NCBI GenBank assembly: GCA_900175165.2
Contig: FWWN02000163.1
Span: forward strand, 718 to 44,385
Source: Rhizomucor pusillus
Taxonomy: Eukaryota; Mucoromycota; Mucoromycetes; Mucorales; Lichtheimiaceae
Reading direction: 5' to 3'
Length of the DNA: 43,668 nt
Both the position numbers and the translations under genes were made by a program. Of the stretch, positions 10,411 through 23,577 are shown piece by piece (the stretch's first letter is position 1; every line of letters begins with the position of its first letter). The notes below the pieces were generated by a model. The model did not search any database, had not been told where the DNA came from, and saw nothing but the letters and a program-made list of their open reading frames with translations.

Positions 10411-12159
10411 CGGGGTCGGTAGTGGACTGACGCTGCTGCTACACTTGCAAACGGGAAACGCCTGCTGCTGAAAGTGCGGGGAAGAAGCCAAAAGAAGAAT
10501 AGAATTTTTAGCCGGTCCCGCTCGCGGACAGTATGTTTCCCCAGGTTAGAGTTTGCATGAATAACTCGTTGACCGTATCGCTAACATGAAGTGTTCCGAT
10601 GTCGATATTGGACAGATATATATGGCTTGGACATGTCTACGGAAACCCGTCTCTGCGTTTACATAGCCATCCGGAAGAATAAATTTACCATTCACCCCAT
10701 CAGGCTGATGTGTGCAACTAGACAGTTGAGCGAAACTGCAGCTCTGCCTCTGCTGCTGCTGGTGCTCGCAGCATACTTCGTGAATTCTTGAGGCGAACAT
10801 GGCTATGCCATATGCCGGCGGTAGTAACTCTATACGACAGTGCATTTTTTGTTATAATTACTTTAAGAGCCTACAACACACGTTCATGTCATCTTATGTA
10901 CATTATTCCTTGCTTCTGGACCATGTAGTTCTTCTCTGTGTCGCGTGTGGCCAGAGCCAATGCGCAAAATGGAGCAGCCGTGACGGCAATGCGCGTTCCT
11001 AAACTAGTTAACAAAAAAGGTTTCAAGCGCGATAGCCACAATATGTCATAATTCTCACAGTCGACGCAGAAGTGGCAAGACCAGCTTCGTCCTTCCTCAG
11101 TGCTGGAAGAAGCAAAATGAACTATACGCGTAAGTGAACAATGCAGCAGCCTCTCGACAGACGCGGACGGTCTATGGCAGATGCATAGGTCGCTCCATGA
11201 TCACCGATTACGTCTAATTGAGGGAAGCAATCTCTGGGCAGTCAAGCAAACAAACATTCTTCCAGAACTTCAAAGGTACCCATACGAATGCTCACTCTAC
11301 ACACACACGCACACGATAAAAACGTTATAGAACAGCACAAGTAAAAGATGTTTACAAGACTTGTGTTTATTCAAAATATTCATTTTCAATTGTTTATAAA
11401 AAAGATTGATGCCGTTTAGTTCACATTGTTGCCAACGATATATCCAGGGACCACAGTGAGGAGGCGGCACCGCCAGTCCCCACCCACCAATGCCTACCTC
11501 CCCCTAGACTTCGACGTCGAGTTGGTATCGGACTCCACCGAAGGATCAGGTAATGAGAGATGCTCACTACGGGTACACTTTTAAGTCCCCTGCCGATACC
11601 CAGTGGGGCGCGTCAGCAGGGAAGGTCCGGGGAGCTCCCATCACGACGGGAAAAAGATTTAGTGCTCCGCTCCGTATTAGAACTACTGTCCTCGCTTTTT
11701 GCAACTTGTGGTTTTTTTGGGTATACTGAAAAACTATGGAATTGAGCGCTTTTTCTTGATTCTATGTATGCGTAAAATAAATATTATGAATACTAGCAAT
11801 CTTTCTTCAGCAAAATCATAGAAAAGTATGGCGGATACGTATATAAAAAGTCTCCAAAACGTTGATGCATTGTCCCCTCGGAGTCAAAAACGCGGCAAGC
11901 TGCCGTTTCAGTGATTCGCTTTGCAGAATTCATGAAATCCAGGCAGTGTTAATCCTGTGTTAAACTTGAGAGAGGTTCTGGTAACAAGAAGAACATGTAC
12001 GGTAAGCTTCAAGTGCGTTGATTTACATTGCTTGCGAGACTAGTCCTTTTCTTTCCGGCTTTTGGTCGTTTACATACATGAGCGCTGAGCCATCTTACAC
12101 CAAAAGGTACTAAGAAGGAGTATGGACAAGAAGACTACAATCTAATATATCCTCCATCT
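10411..12159. other. Gene-poor interval with coding-like relics
   Basis: The longest stretch without a supported gene (1.75 kb). It includes the promoter of the palmitoyltransferase. Between about 10,870 and 11,210 the minus strand has roughly 110 codons without a stop but no ATG. On the plus strand near 11,110-11,275 another frame reads protein-like (LIEGSNLWAVKQTN) but is broken by stops. From 11,430 to 11,745 the DNA is much more GC-rich than its flanks and two plus frames look coding (for example NAYLPLDFDVELVSD) yet are interrupted. No product is recognised; decayed gene or transposon fragments are the likeliest explanation. Confidence 0.4.
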
Positions 12160-14874
12160 TTATTTTTTATCAGGCGCAGTCATTGCAAGACCACGTCTGC
12201 TTGATGCCTTTTCTCTGTCTGACATGTAACATATCGGAGTACTCTGAGTCGCACTGAACTCGATAGGAGCTGGTAAAGTAGATATGCGCGGCACGTCCAA
12301 GTGAGACGCTGCTCGAGTCTCCATCACTGGTCTGCTTGAAGGTGCATTGCCGTTGCCGTTGGCTGGTAAGCTGTGAGGTAACTCTGACAGCCGGCGCAAA
12401 CGCAGTCTATACAAAATAGCGTCTATAGTCAATTCGATTTGAAGGTGGTTTCTAATGATGGACATTTCTAAAGAAAGCATCAATAAAGAGAGCGTGTTAG
12501 AATAATCGCATTATACCAGAAAGTTAGAAACAGAAATTACTTGGCCAGGTAGCACGCTCGCCGCGATTAATGGCCTCCATGACCGTACGAAATGACGGAT
12601 TGGACAGGACTTTTAAAAAATCGCTGCAACCGACTTCTGGGATGATGGTGATGTCTCCAGAATATTTCTGAGAAATGATGGATTGGATCTTGTTGAAAAA
12701 GGACGGTGCGATTCCAAGTTCTGTAAGCTTTAAACAAGCAAAGATGATTAGTCTGTATCGAGTCGATGATCCGTGGTTCGTTTATTTACCTGAGTGCAAC
12801 GATGCTGGATCTCGGATTTGGCCAGACGCATGCAGAAATTGGTGGCGCGCCTGGCCCGGGAAGGCGTGCTGGATCTTTGTAGAAAGGGTATTACGTGTGG
12901 ATTTACTGTAGGGTGACGTTGAGATCACGTAAAGATTTGCATACTGGAAGATTTATAGCGGACGTACCTTGACATACAATGAAATGGTTGACGTTGAATA
13001 GTTCTGACAGCTTATTCATAGGAAGATCACTGAACCCGGAAAAATCCAAAAAAAAGCGAGGGATGATTAGTTGGTCTGCCACACACCATTTGATAGAGAC
13101 AGGAGACAGAATATTTACTTATCCACTGAACCGTCGATGTAGAGTTGATCTGGAAAATGAGCACAAATGTTAAAGTGTGTCCACAGCTATGCATGCAAAA
13201 GGTATTGCTTACCTGTCGGGTTCCAAGGTACAATATTTCCGTTTTTATCCTTTGCGTACAAGGCTGACGAGCCGTAAAAGACTGGTACGGAACAAGACAC
13301 AGCTCTGTAATGGTCAGCAAATCAGTACGCAAGGAAGCTCTCATTGAGATATATCTACACAATGTCTTACACAGCCGACCAGATCAGCTATAGACGCAAA
13401 ATTTAGATACTGACGTGTAACGCAGACTGAAACAATGGCCTACATACCACATCCGGTGCCGTCAGATAGTTCAAAAGACGTGGCTGGTCGTATACAGTTG
13501 ACGAACTAACTGTAATGTTGAGGATCCAGCGTGTCCGATTAAATGCTTCCTGGATGGAGCATCAGTGATATTTGCGCGCGACATCTGAGCTGTCGACACC
13601 ACTGAGCACTTGCCTGGAAGGTGATGTCTCCGATATTGCTTCGCATGGCATCCTGGAGAATCTCGAGGTCATACAATTGTCCCTTGCTTAGCAGGCGATG
13701 GATCCTCATTAACGGGGTATCAGGTTGCTCTGCACGTTCAAATACATCCTAAAATGCCCATCATTCAGAATTTCTTATTTAATCGATTTCGCACGCTCTT
13801 ACCAGTTTGAAAGCAGAAGGGTCGAACATCTTGGGTATCTCGTCAGAAGTTTTTGTGCACACCATGGCAGCAACAATGCTACCACTCGACGCACCAGAAA
13901 TGATACGCGGTAGCAAACGGGCTCTGTGTAAGCATCGAATGACGCCAAAGTGGTTGAGACCTGAGTGATTAAAAATCTTAGCGTGAGAGACGCAAAAAAA
14001 GCTATGCAGTCTTCTCACTTACCCAAAGTTCCACCGCCACTTAATAACAAGGCTGTTCTTCCGAAACTTTGCCGGATCGTTGTGAAAAACTCTAACTTTG
14101 CTCGCAGATCAAGTTCTGGCTCTGACGATGGTTCATCGCATATCCAATTTAATTGTCGTACGACTTCGTCAATGTACGACAAAATCAAGGTTTTAGTGCC
14201 ACTTCTGCTGTGTGAATATAACTGCTGATTTGGACAATAGAGTTAGTCTATCCTACTTGCATCCATCTGTGGATCATTTTGTTTTTCTTACTTTGGGATT
14301 TCCCATATCACCCAGGTTCCTGGCTAGACTCGTACGTAGAGCAAAAATCATGGCTGATTGGCTCTGTGTTGTTTGTCTAACATCTCGAAGCTGGTTCAAT
14401 TTCGCCTGGATAAGTTCCCAATCGTAGTCTGGAGACCGCGGTTCCTGTTTCCAAGCATCGTGACCTGGATGTAATACATTTCTATTGCTGAGCAACAAAA
14501 ATGGGATGTGTGTGGGGGGAGATCCTGCCAACATTACCTTCAAGATCATCCAGCATAGTGGCAGCTTCCGCCCACTGCTCATAGTTGGTTGCAACTTGCA
14601 GCAAATGTTTGTAGTATGCTTTTGCACCGGATGGGTCGGCCAGTTGCTCGCACAGTCTCTATGACATGTGTGAGTACTGGGTGCTTGTTGCTATATCTCT
14701 GTCTTTGTCTTGTCTCAAACTGCTGTCACTCACGTTGGACCAGTATGAAACAACTTCGCTGGCAACAGATTTCACACAGCTTAGATCGGACAGAGCGACA
14801 TTGTCTGCAGACAACATTCGACCGAGTGATGTGAGAAGGAAAGGATTGACAGAGAAACCAATAGGATGGCCCAT
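12160..14874 (-). CDS. Patatin-type triacylglycerol lipase (Tgl3/4/5 family)
   Basis: Fourteen exons (minus): 14874-14734, 14658-14538, 14464-14292, 14221-14023, 13960-13803, 13748-13614, 13549-13448, 13387-13371, 13304-13213, 13149-13119, 13029-12968, 12905-12790, 12727-12541, 12467-12160 (613 aa). It hydrolyses stored triacylglycerol at lipid droplets. An N-terminal DUF3336-like region (NYEQWAEAATMLDDLEG, RTSLARNLGDMGNP) precedes the patatin domain: oxyanion loop SGGGTLG, nucleophile elbow GASSG (Ser236) and catalytic Asp385 in DGSVDNDLP. The later blocks LNYLTAPDVLIWSAVA, IVCQVNPHV and GERATWP are typical of yeast Tgl3/4/5. The intron after 13614 has a GC donor (CAG|GCAAGT), and exon 8 is only 17 nt. 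Intron 3 ends CAGCAG, so exon 4 may begin at 14224 (one extra Gln) or 14221. Which Tgl paralogue is not resolved. Confidence 0.92.
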
Positions 14875-15319
14875 TTCTTTTTACACGTGAATTCTTCGCG
14901 ACGACGAGGCAATTTGGCAGCTTGCATACAGACTACTACTTTGACGCATGATAACGCCGACCAAAGCGATGGTGCCATCGCAACTTAGTAATATCAAGAA
15001 TTGGGCGCTGGATGGTTTCACGCGCCGTTCTTTCAGCAACAGAGGGACTCTAAGCAACACATTGTGCTAAGAGAAAGTGGATAGCTTGGAAGCGATCTTT
15101 TTATGCAGCCTATCACCATTGCTGGTAATTGGTGACATATTTGGAAACGAGCGAAGGCAGGTCCCCAGCAATATCTCAGACAATGAAAAATGCATAATCC
15201 CTTTAAATATGTATATTATAATACGCATTGGTGTTATATGTGTTGTACAGTGCGTGTATGTGCGTGTGTGTGTGCTTGAGTGTGCTTGGGTGTGCGTGGC
15301 GTGCATGTGTTCCCGGGCT
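14875..15319. other. Intergenic region with TG-rich low-complexity DNA
   Basis: Lipase promoter and 3' region of the glycosyltransferase gene (both minus). A (TG)n-rich segment lies at about 15,238-15,310, just past the glycosyltransferase stop, so its transcript tail would be CA-rich. On the minus strand 14,880-15,055 is open without an ATG in a good context; no family is recognised, and I keep the lipase start at 14874. Confidence 0.5.
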
Positions 15320-16768
15320 TCACACTGCCCTGTCGAGGGACTGCTTGAAACCACGGATCTTTCGGCACTCGGCCTTGAGGTTATCTGCAATGGGGGAATT
15401 CCACTCGCCAGAGGCATAGAATTTGCGTGCGTAGCGCAAACATACCTCTTCTCTATAGTTAATGTACAATTTGCGGTTGTATTGACGCTATTATACACGT
15501 GTGTGAGAGAGAAGAGCTGTCGATCGCATTGGGCAAAAATGGGAAGAAACAAGTGTTACCTCTTTGCGGCGTTCATCCTCGGGGTATAAGTGAGTCTGAT
15601 GAATTAAAAAGTCGTGTGGCAGGACCCAGTACTCGATTCCGGAAAGGTAGATCTCGTAGAGACACGCTGCCTTGTTGGCACCGTAGCCGATGAAACGTTC
15701 GTCACACCATGGGCTCGACTCTTTCTTGTACACAATGTAAGGCTCATACGAAAAGTCGTAGGAGGTGACCTTGTACAACTCATCGGTTCCGTACCAACGT
15801 GTATAGTTAGTAGAGCCGTGGCCCTTGAACCAGGACCTGTGAAACATGCCGAGCTTCTCCTCTTGGACAAGCTGCAGCAAGCTCGATTTGTCTGTAGGGA
15901 ACGTGTGCCAATCTAGACCATCCTTCTGTTCAATATATTCAAATGCAGGCACGACGAGTGCGGTGCGACCTGATCGCAAGCGATCCATTGCCTCCGTGTT
16001 GTTGCGGATAGATTTGCGCAGATCAGTGCAAATGTGGAAATCGACATCGAGCATCATGATATAATCGGTCCGGGCAAACAGTTTGGCAACGTTCCGCCAC
16101 ATGTTGAACTGGCGATCGTACTTGTCCACAATGAGGTGGATATCAACATATTTTTGCATATCCGGGCTTTCAGAGTAGAGTTCTCGCAGTTCTTTCATGG
16201 TGTCATCTTTGGCATCATCGTCGTTGATATGCACGGCAGCCGAAATGGGACCTAATGCCACACGCACGGAGGTTAATTGGAACGCCGACGCAGCTGTGTT
16301 GAGTTGTAGTAATATAATGTACTTGCCTCGGTGATTACTGGCCAGACGACTCAAGACGGGAAAACGGTTGCGAGTGACAAGGGTTGCCATGGTAATATCT
16401 TCCTTTTCGAACGTCTCGGTTGCGCGGAAGAAGAATGGAGTCATGTCACTAGGCCCCATCGAGTCTGAGAACACTTTGCTCATGATAAAGCTTTCGGGCA
16501 TTGGCTGGGTTGCGCCCTGGGAACTGGACCACACAACTGTCTGCTCGTTGTCATTTTTGTTTCCAAAGCCGAGTACCTGTCCCTGCGCGGCAGCTGCAGA
16601 TTCAACTGCATTGCGGGCTCTCGGGAATATGGGGCTGTCGCGGTACCCACTGCTGTAGTTGATGTAGAAAAAGCTGGCAGTGTAGATGACTGACAGAATC
16701 GCGTAGCCGATGAGCAGGGTTTTACCGCACTTCTTCAAAGCCTGACTCGGGTCCAGCCTCATTGTCAT
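15320..16768 (-). CDS. LARGE-type glycosyltransferase (GT49)
   Basis: Two exons (minus): 16768-15560 and 15487-15320 (458 aa). A type II membrane protein: short cytosolic N-terminus, signal anchor at about residues 16-37 (LLIGYAILSVIYTASFFY), a stem, then a lumenal catalytic domain. The DxD metal/nucleotide-sugar motif is seen in IMMLDVDFHI (around 16,040-16,060), and DWHTFPTDK, WFKGHGSTNYTRWY and PHDFLIHQTHLYPEDERR match GT49 enzymes related to the xylosyl/glucuronyl-transferase LARGE and to B4GAT1. Exon 2 supplies a conserved basic C-terminus (YNRKLYINYREEVCLRY) that unspliced reading would miss. In animals LARGE extends matriglycan; fungi lack dystroglycan, so the acceptor here is unknown, presumably a Golgi glycan or wall polymer. 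Confidence 0.88.
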
Positions 16769-17182
16769 TTGGTATGCAAATGCGGACGGTTGAAAGGGGA
16801 AAGCAAGGTAAAGTACGGGAGAGGGAAAAAGATAGCAATAAAGACAAGTGACAAGAGAGAGAGAGAATGGGTCTTTTCAAAAGGAGCGTCAAGGTGGTCA
16901 CCAAGCTATGTTTGTGCGAGGAAAAAGAAGCAGCCAAGGTAGACGTAGATCCTATCTCTGGTTGGGACGTGTGAAGGGTAATAAGGGTGCTAATATGCTT
17001 ATGCGCACTAACCTGCGTTGCCGATCCTAGTATGTCTCGATTTGTAGAAAAAGGACGGAAAGAGGAAGAACCAAGTACACAACAAAGAAGCGCAAAAATT
17101 AAAGTTTTTGATTGGACTGTTGCACAAGTTTGTCATTTTGGAAAAAAAGGAAGACAAGTGAAAAAATAGAGGACAGAAAGCA
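16769..17182. other. Intergenic, glycosyltransferase promoter and decarboxylase 3' region
   Basis: The segment is 414 bp long. It holds purine-rich runs on the plus strand (16,850-16,935), read as pyrimidine-rich leader on the minus strand. No gene or motif was recognised. Confidence 0.5.
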
Positions 17183-18693
17183 TTAAGCACCTTGTTTCGT
17201 ATAATGGCCATACACCAAATCGTACCCATCAAATTCATACAGGATTCTATCTGTTCTTTCGTAGCCTTCCAGCATGCTTCCCATCGAACGGACCATGTGG
17301 GTGTGGTTGTGATGCTCTTTGTGGTGCGATGTAAAGAAGGTCACAGTGAAAGTTTCCGGGTCAAAGATGCGAATGACTTGTCTAACCAATGCCTCAATGG
17401 GAGTCTCGTCACCGCGGTCTGCATGCGTCTGCTCGACGGGTATATTCGTTTCGAAAGATGCGTAAGAGCATGCTGGCTCCGGTGTGACGTGGATAGTAAA
17501 GTAGCGATCGTCCTGGAGACCATTGCTGGAATAACCGCATGGCTCAAAAAGGAACGAATCGATTTGCGCATCCGGGTAAAGCTGGCGGATTCCGGTAACC
17601 CGGTCCACCCATTTGCCTCCGACAGTACCTGGCTCGGTAGCCTGAGGGTCGTGATAGAAATGCTTCTCCATGGCTTTGGGGTTCAAGCGCGTCATGAGGA
17701 TCTCCACGGTCTGGTCTGGATGGGAGTGGCCCCGGTTGCCAAAAGGGGAAGGATCATCGATTGACACGGGCGTCGATTGCCCACTGCTCAAAATTTCCTG
17801 ACCAGCAGCCAGGTCGCTGATAATAGGCGAGTTCAATTGAGAGCGCGGTCGTGGATGATGCAACACATCGTCGGCCGGTTTCGTAAGATAGAGATGCCAA
17901 TGGTCTCTGGCAACCTTGCCAATCGTGTAAGCTGAGCCATTGTCTGTAATTGAATAAATCAGGATTAGATCACAATGGCAGCTCAGGAACAAGCAAGGTC
18001 CATGCAGGGATGGGGATGATGAGCTTACCAAAGTAGCGGTTGAGGAACTCGACCTCACTTTCCCAAGAACGGTGCGGACCAACCTGGCGTTCAGGGAACA
18101 TGAACGCCTTGCGGGAGTAAAAAACACGCCAGACCTTTTCAAAGCCACAATATTGTTTAGCAACCTCCAAAATGCGGGGAAGGGCCAAGAGCAACGTGGT
18201 GGTACCACAAGTCTTGAGAATTAGTTTGTGTGGGTAGACAAACATGGATGACTCACTGCGAAACGATAGAGGTTCGATAAGTGCTGCATGTCAAAATAAA
18301 GCGTGATCCGCTGACAGATGGCCTTTACCTCAAAAGATAGGCATCCACATGACTATTATTAATAACATTGAGGACCGTGCACTTGACGATGGCAAGTACA
18401 TCATCCCAGACCACGCGCGGCACCACACGCAAGCCTGATTTTTCAGTGGAATAGTTTTGGGCCCGTGACCGAGGGGGGCTGAAACGGGCTATATTTTCGC
18501 TCTTGTCATCGTCATCGTCGTCATTGTTGCTCAGGATATTATCGTCATCCGAGGAATCGGAATATCGCAAGTGCTGGTGGTCCAGCAGTTTTTGTGGAGA
18601 GGGAGAGAACCAGACTTCAAGGAGTTTTTCTGGTCCTTCAAAGCAGCCTTGCTGTGCAGAGTAGTTGTCGCCTTGAGTAGGGAGATCAACCAT
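17183..18693 (-). CDS. SPE2: S-adenosylmethionine decarboxylase proenzyme
   Basis: Three exons (minus): 18693-18329, 18255-18029, 17943-17183 (450 aa). It makes decarboxylated AdoMet, the aminopropyl donor for spermidine and spermine. The proenzyme cuts itself at the conserved YLLSESSMFV motif; Ser122 (codon split by intron 1) becomes the pyruvoyl cofactor. [33 protein letters not shown] and [14 protein letters not shown] are family blocks. The N-terminal part between [10 protein letters not shown] and the cleavage site is long because of an acidic insertion with two Asp runs (about 18,480-18,560). It is divergent from the SLT2 gene (782 bp). I see no clear upstream ORF of the polyamine-sensing type, though the leader is not mapped. 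Confidence 0.93.
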
Positions 18694-19475
18694 TACTTGT
18701 GTAAGTGTGTAGTAATAATATATAGAGGAGATCCTTTTACGAGATGTGTTGCAGTACTGTTGTCTTTATGTTAGTTGTTGGGCGGAGGGGCAGGTGGAAC
18801 ACCAGAGTGCATAGCAAGTTTTGAAAAACGCTTCTTTGATATACTGTTGGGACTTTTCCTGCTACGGTGGCTGGAAAGGTCTCAGGCTATGTACGAGACA
18901 AACAACGGCTACTTTGCGACGTACGAACGCAGACGGAAGAGTGTCGTGAGACGGGATGGTGGGCAAACCAAGGTGTTGATGTGGATTGGTGTTTGTAAAC
19001 AGCCACGAAGTTGCTCCAAGAAGGGGTTGAGACGCTGTGGCGTGCGCTCCAAGAGAAGTTTGTAGAAAAGAAGAAGGTTTATACCTTGCCAGCGAAAAAC
19101 TTTTTTTTGAGAAACAACATCTCAGTTCATAGTCCGACAGGGTTTACTAACTTGTCGTAGCACCAGTGACGCTATGCCTAAAGAATCCTGAAGAAAAAGT
19201 CGTCATATTCTCCAGTTTTGAGCGGTTTTAGCCTCATGGAGTCTCGCAGCAGATCCTCCTACATGTCCATGATGCATCAATCTTCGCCCTAAAAAGACTA
19301 AAACTGCATAGTTTTAAAATAGTACAGCCCTCAGCTTTTTCATTTTCTCAAGAAAAAAGGCTCGAGCCGCCGCTCGACTGAGTTTTCGCAGGGACGGATG
19401 GGGGACGGGTCCTTGAATGGGCAGCGGGCTCGGCCTTTTACCTTTTCCCTTGTTCTTCATCGCCACTGCTTCATC
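18694..19475. promoter_or_regulatory. Divergent intergenic region, SPE2 / SLT2
   Basis: The region is 782 bp between divergent ATGs. A TATATATTATTA stretch (about 18,712-18,724, minus strand) lies roughly 20-30 bp upstream of the SPE2 ATG and could serve as TATA/initiator. An open frame at 18,775-19,065 (+) gives basic, unfamiliar sequence and is not accepted as a gene. Nothing else was recognised. Confidence 0.5.
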
Positions 19476-21672
<2,197 letters not shown>

Positions 21673-21876
21673 ACTTTGCAAGGAAACAACTTTAACTGCC
21701 TACGGGGCACTCCATGCTTGCTAGTTACCAAGTAGGGGCACAAATTCATGTTTGTTTCTCCCGCTATCATTAAATACATACATACCAGTTGTTGAAAGTT
21801 TTACTACTACTGTCACGAGCCAATATTGTAAAATGGATCTTTTCTTGAGAATAGATGTTGTTACACAATTTAATGC

Positions 21877-23124
21877 TCAGCTAGCAGTAGTGGCAGGAGG
21901 ATGCTGTACTTGGTCCCAAAAATCTTGCAAAACTTTGTTAAGTTCGGCGTGCTTGGCAGTTGGCACAATGTGGCCGGTGTCTTCAAAAACGACAAAGCGG
22001 CGAGGCTGCAGTTTGTCTCGTAGGTGATAGCTGTGGCTGGAATGGATGAAATTATCCCAAGTATCTGCAAAGCGTTGGTCTCTCCGCACTACATGTAGTA
22101 TACGTCTAACAACTTACTCGTAGCTACCAAAATCGGTACTCCACTCTGCTGGATGCTATCGAGTTCTGATTCCGTGACCCAGTGACGCATAGCTGCAACC
22201 GATTGGCTTATCATGGCGCCAAGCTTCTGAGGTCGATTGCGGCTTTGCCTCGCTTTTATCCGCTGTCCATTTAAAGTGAGCCTGATCATACTGATAAATT
22301 TCAAGGAAGAAGAAGAAGCATACCGCTTTTACTTTTTCATAGTTGGTTTCAAACGAAGCATCATCGTCTGGCCGCGCCTTCAACCAAGACTATGCATGCA
22401 TTCTTGGCATCGAGAGAGAGTAACATCCCGCAAAATTATATATATGTTACCTCTGTGTAGTTTACTTTAATGAGGCGTTCCATCTGTACTTGAGGATCCT
22501 TGATAAACGCGTTGGAAATAATGACCCATCCACCAGTGAATGGTGGTATCCCACCTGCTGTAGTGTTGAGCAGGCTTGCTGATCGGAAGCGACCCACGCT
22601 TCTGTTGGATAACAGCATTTTGAGGAGCACTTCGCCGCCAGCGCTGTGGCCAACAATGTGTATATCCTTGCGCCATCCAATGTAATCTAATAGATCCAGA
22701 ACATCCTCTGCCCACTCTGCAGTGTTGTACCAGTCCCAGTCGCCGTCGGTCCAGCCAACTCCTCGAGCATCGAAAACGAGCACGGTGTATTCGCCCGAGC
22801 CGCCAAAGTATGTTGTCTGATAATCCCATGTTTGACAAGCAGCATTGAGTCCTAAAAGAAAACACCAATGTAAATATACATATACGGTCTCTGTGGGCAG
22901 CTTTCTTTCTCGGGTTACCACGGACCCATAATAAACGCTGCTTTCTTTGGACCGTTGCCGTGCAACTCATAGTACATTGAAATGGGCTCGGCGAGACGAT
23001 TCTCACCGACGGTGGCAAATCCTTGCTTGACAGGGTGCCGCCAAGGCAAGTCGGGCATCGGCCTACCGATGTTGGAGGGACTGCCGGTGAGCTTCGTTTC
23101 AAAGACTGTCGGTTCTGTCGCCAT
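21877..23124 (-). CDS. Alpha/beta hydrolase
   Basis: Five exons (minus): 23124-22926, 22851-22451, 22389-22324, 22262-22118, 22064-21877 (332 aa). The alpha/beta-hydrolase fold is shown by the early FIMGLNAACQTWDYQ oxyanion region, VLVFDARGVGWTD, the nucleophile elbow GHSAGG, the late acidic strand PILVATNTWDNF and the catalytic His in DTGHIVP. Substrate is unknown; relatives include esterases, epoxide-hydrolase-like and lipase-like proteins. Introns 3 and 4 each contain an earlier AG that would give impossible 33- and 29-nt introns; the downstream AG used here (61 and 53 nt) restores the conserved frame. The frame upstream of 23124 is open to about 23,307 but has no ATG. It is convergent with SLT2 (204 bp between stops). 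Confidence 0.85.
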
Positions 23125-23577
23125 GCTGCTGCGAGCAAAAAGAAGAAGCAACAGCAGGTCTTTTGTCACACGCTGCTTCTTGCACACCACCACCAGCAGA
23201 CGACTCAAGTTTGTGATGAAATGGAGGAGGCCATACAGCCTTTTTGCCCGGGTGCGCAGCGCCTCTGCCCATCCTTGTACATTTTCTGCCGTGACAAGAT
23301 TATGCACATAGGTCAGGATATTTTTCTGTAAGCAAACGTGTGAACTTGTTCAATTCTCACATCAGGTCTCAAAGTGTAAATTCATACAATGATAATCGAC
23401 ATCTCTCTCTCCCTCAATCCTCGTGTTCCTCTCCATTTTTTTTTCTTTTGTCGAATGTTTCCATATCATTGGATCGAAATGATCGTTCAAATGTTATGTC
23501 CAACAGTCGCGCAGACAAATTTGCATCTATTCACGGGCGTGTATATGTAAACTAGAGTCATTTATACTGTATCGCGT
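23125..23577. other. Intergenic, hydrolase promoter and NDUFB7 3' end
   Basis: The interval is 453 bp. Its first 180 bp is an ATG-less extension of the hydrolase frame on the minus strand; a further upstream coding exon cannot be excluded. The rest is AT-rich with CT runs. No RNA gene or repeat was recognised. Confidence 0.45.

Noticed and set aside
15077..15589. 170-codon plus-strand ORF
   Set aside because: It is antisense to the glycosyltransferase 3' exon and the TG-rich tail; Cys/Val-rich composition comes from TG repeats.
17192..17764. 190-codon plus-strand ORF
   Set aside because: It is antisense to the S-adenosylmethionine decarboxylase gene, whose family match is unambiguous.
18775..19065. 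96-codon plus-strand ORF between SPE2 and SLT2
   Set aside because: Basic low-information sequence with no splice-supported extension or family features.
22467..23138. 223-codon minus-strand ORF
   Set aside because: It is in a different frame from the alpha/beta hydrolase exons 1-2; Arg/Ser-rich shadow translation.
23125..23307. 61-residue N-terminal extension of the hydrolase
   Set aside because: The frame is open but begins with GTG and has no ATG; kept only as a remote possibility of an extra exon.
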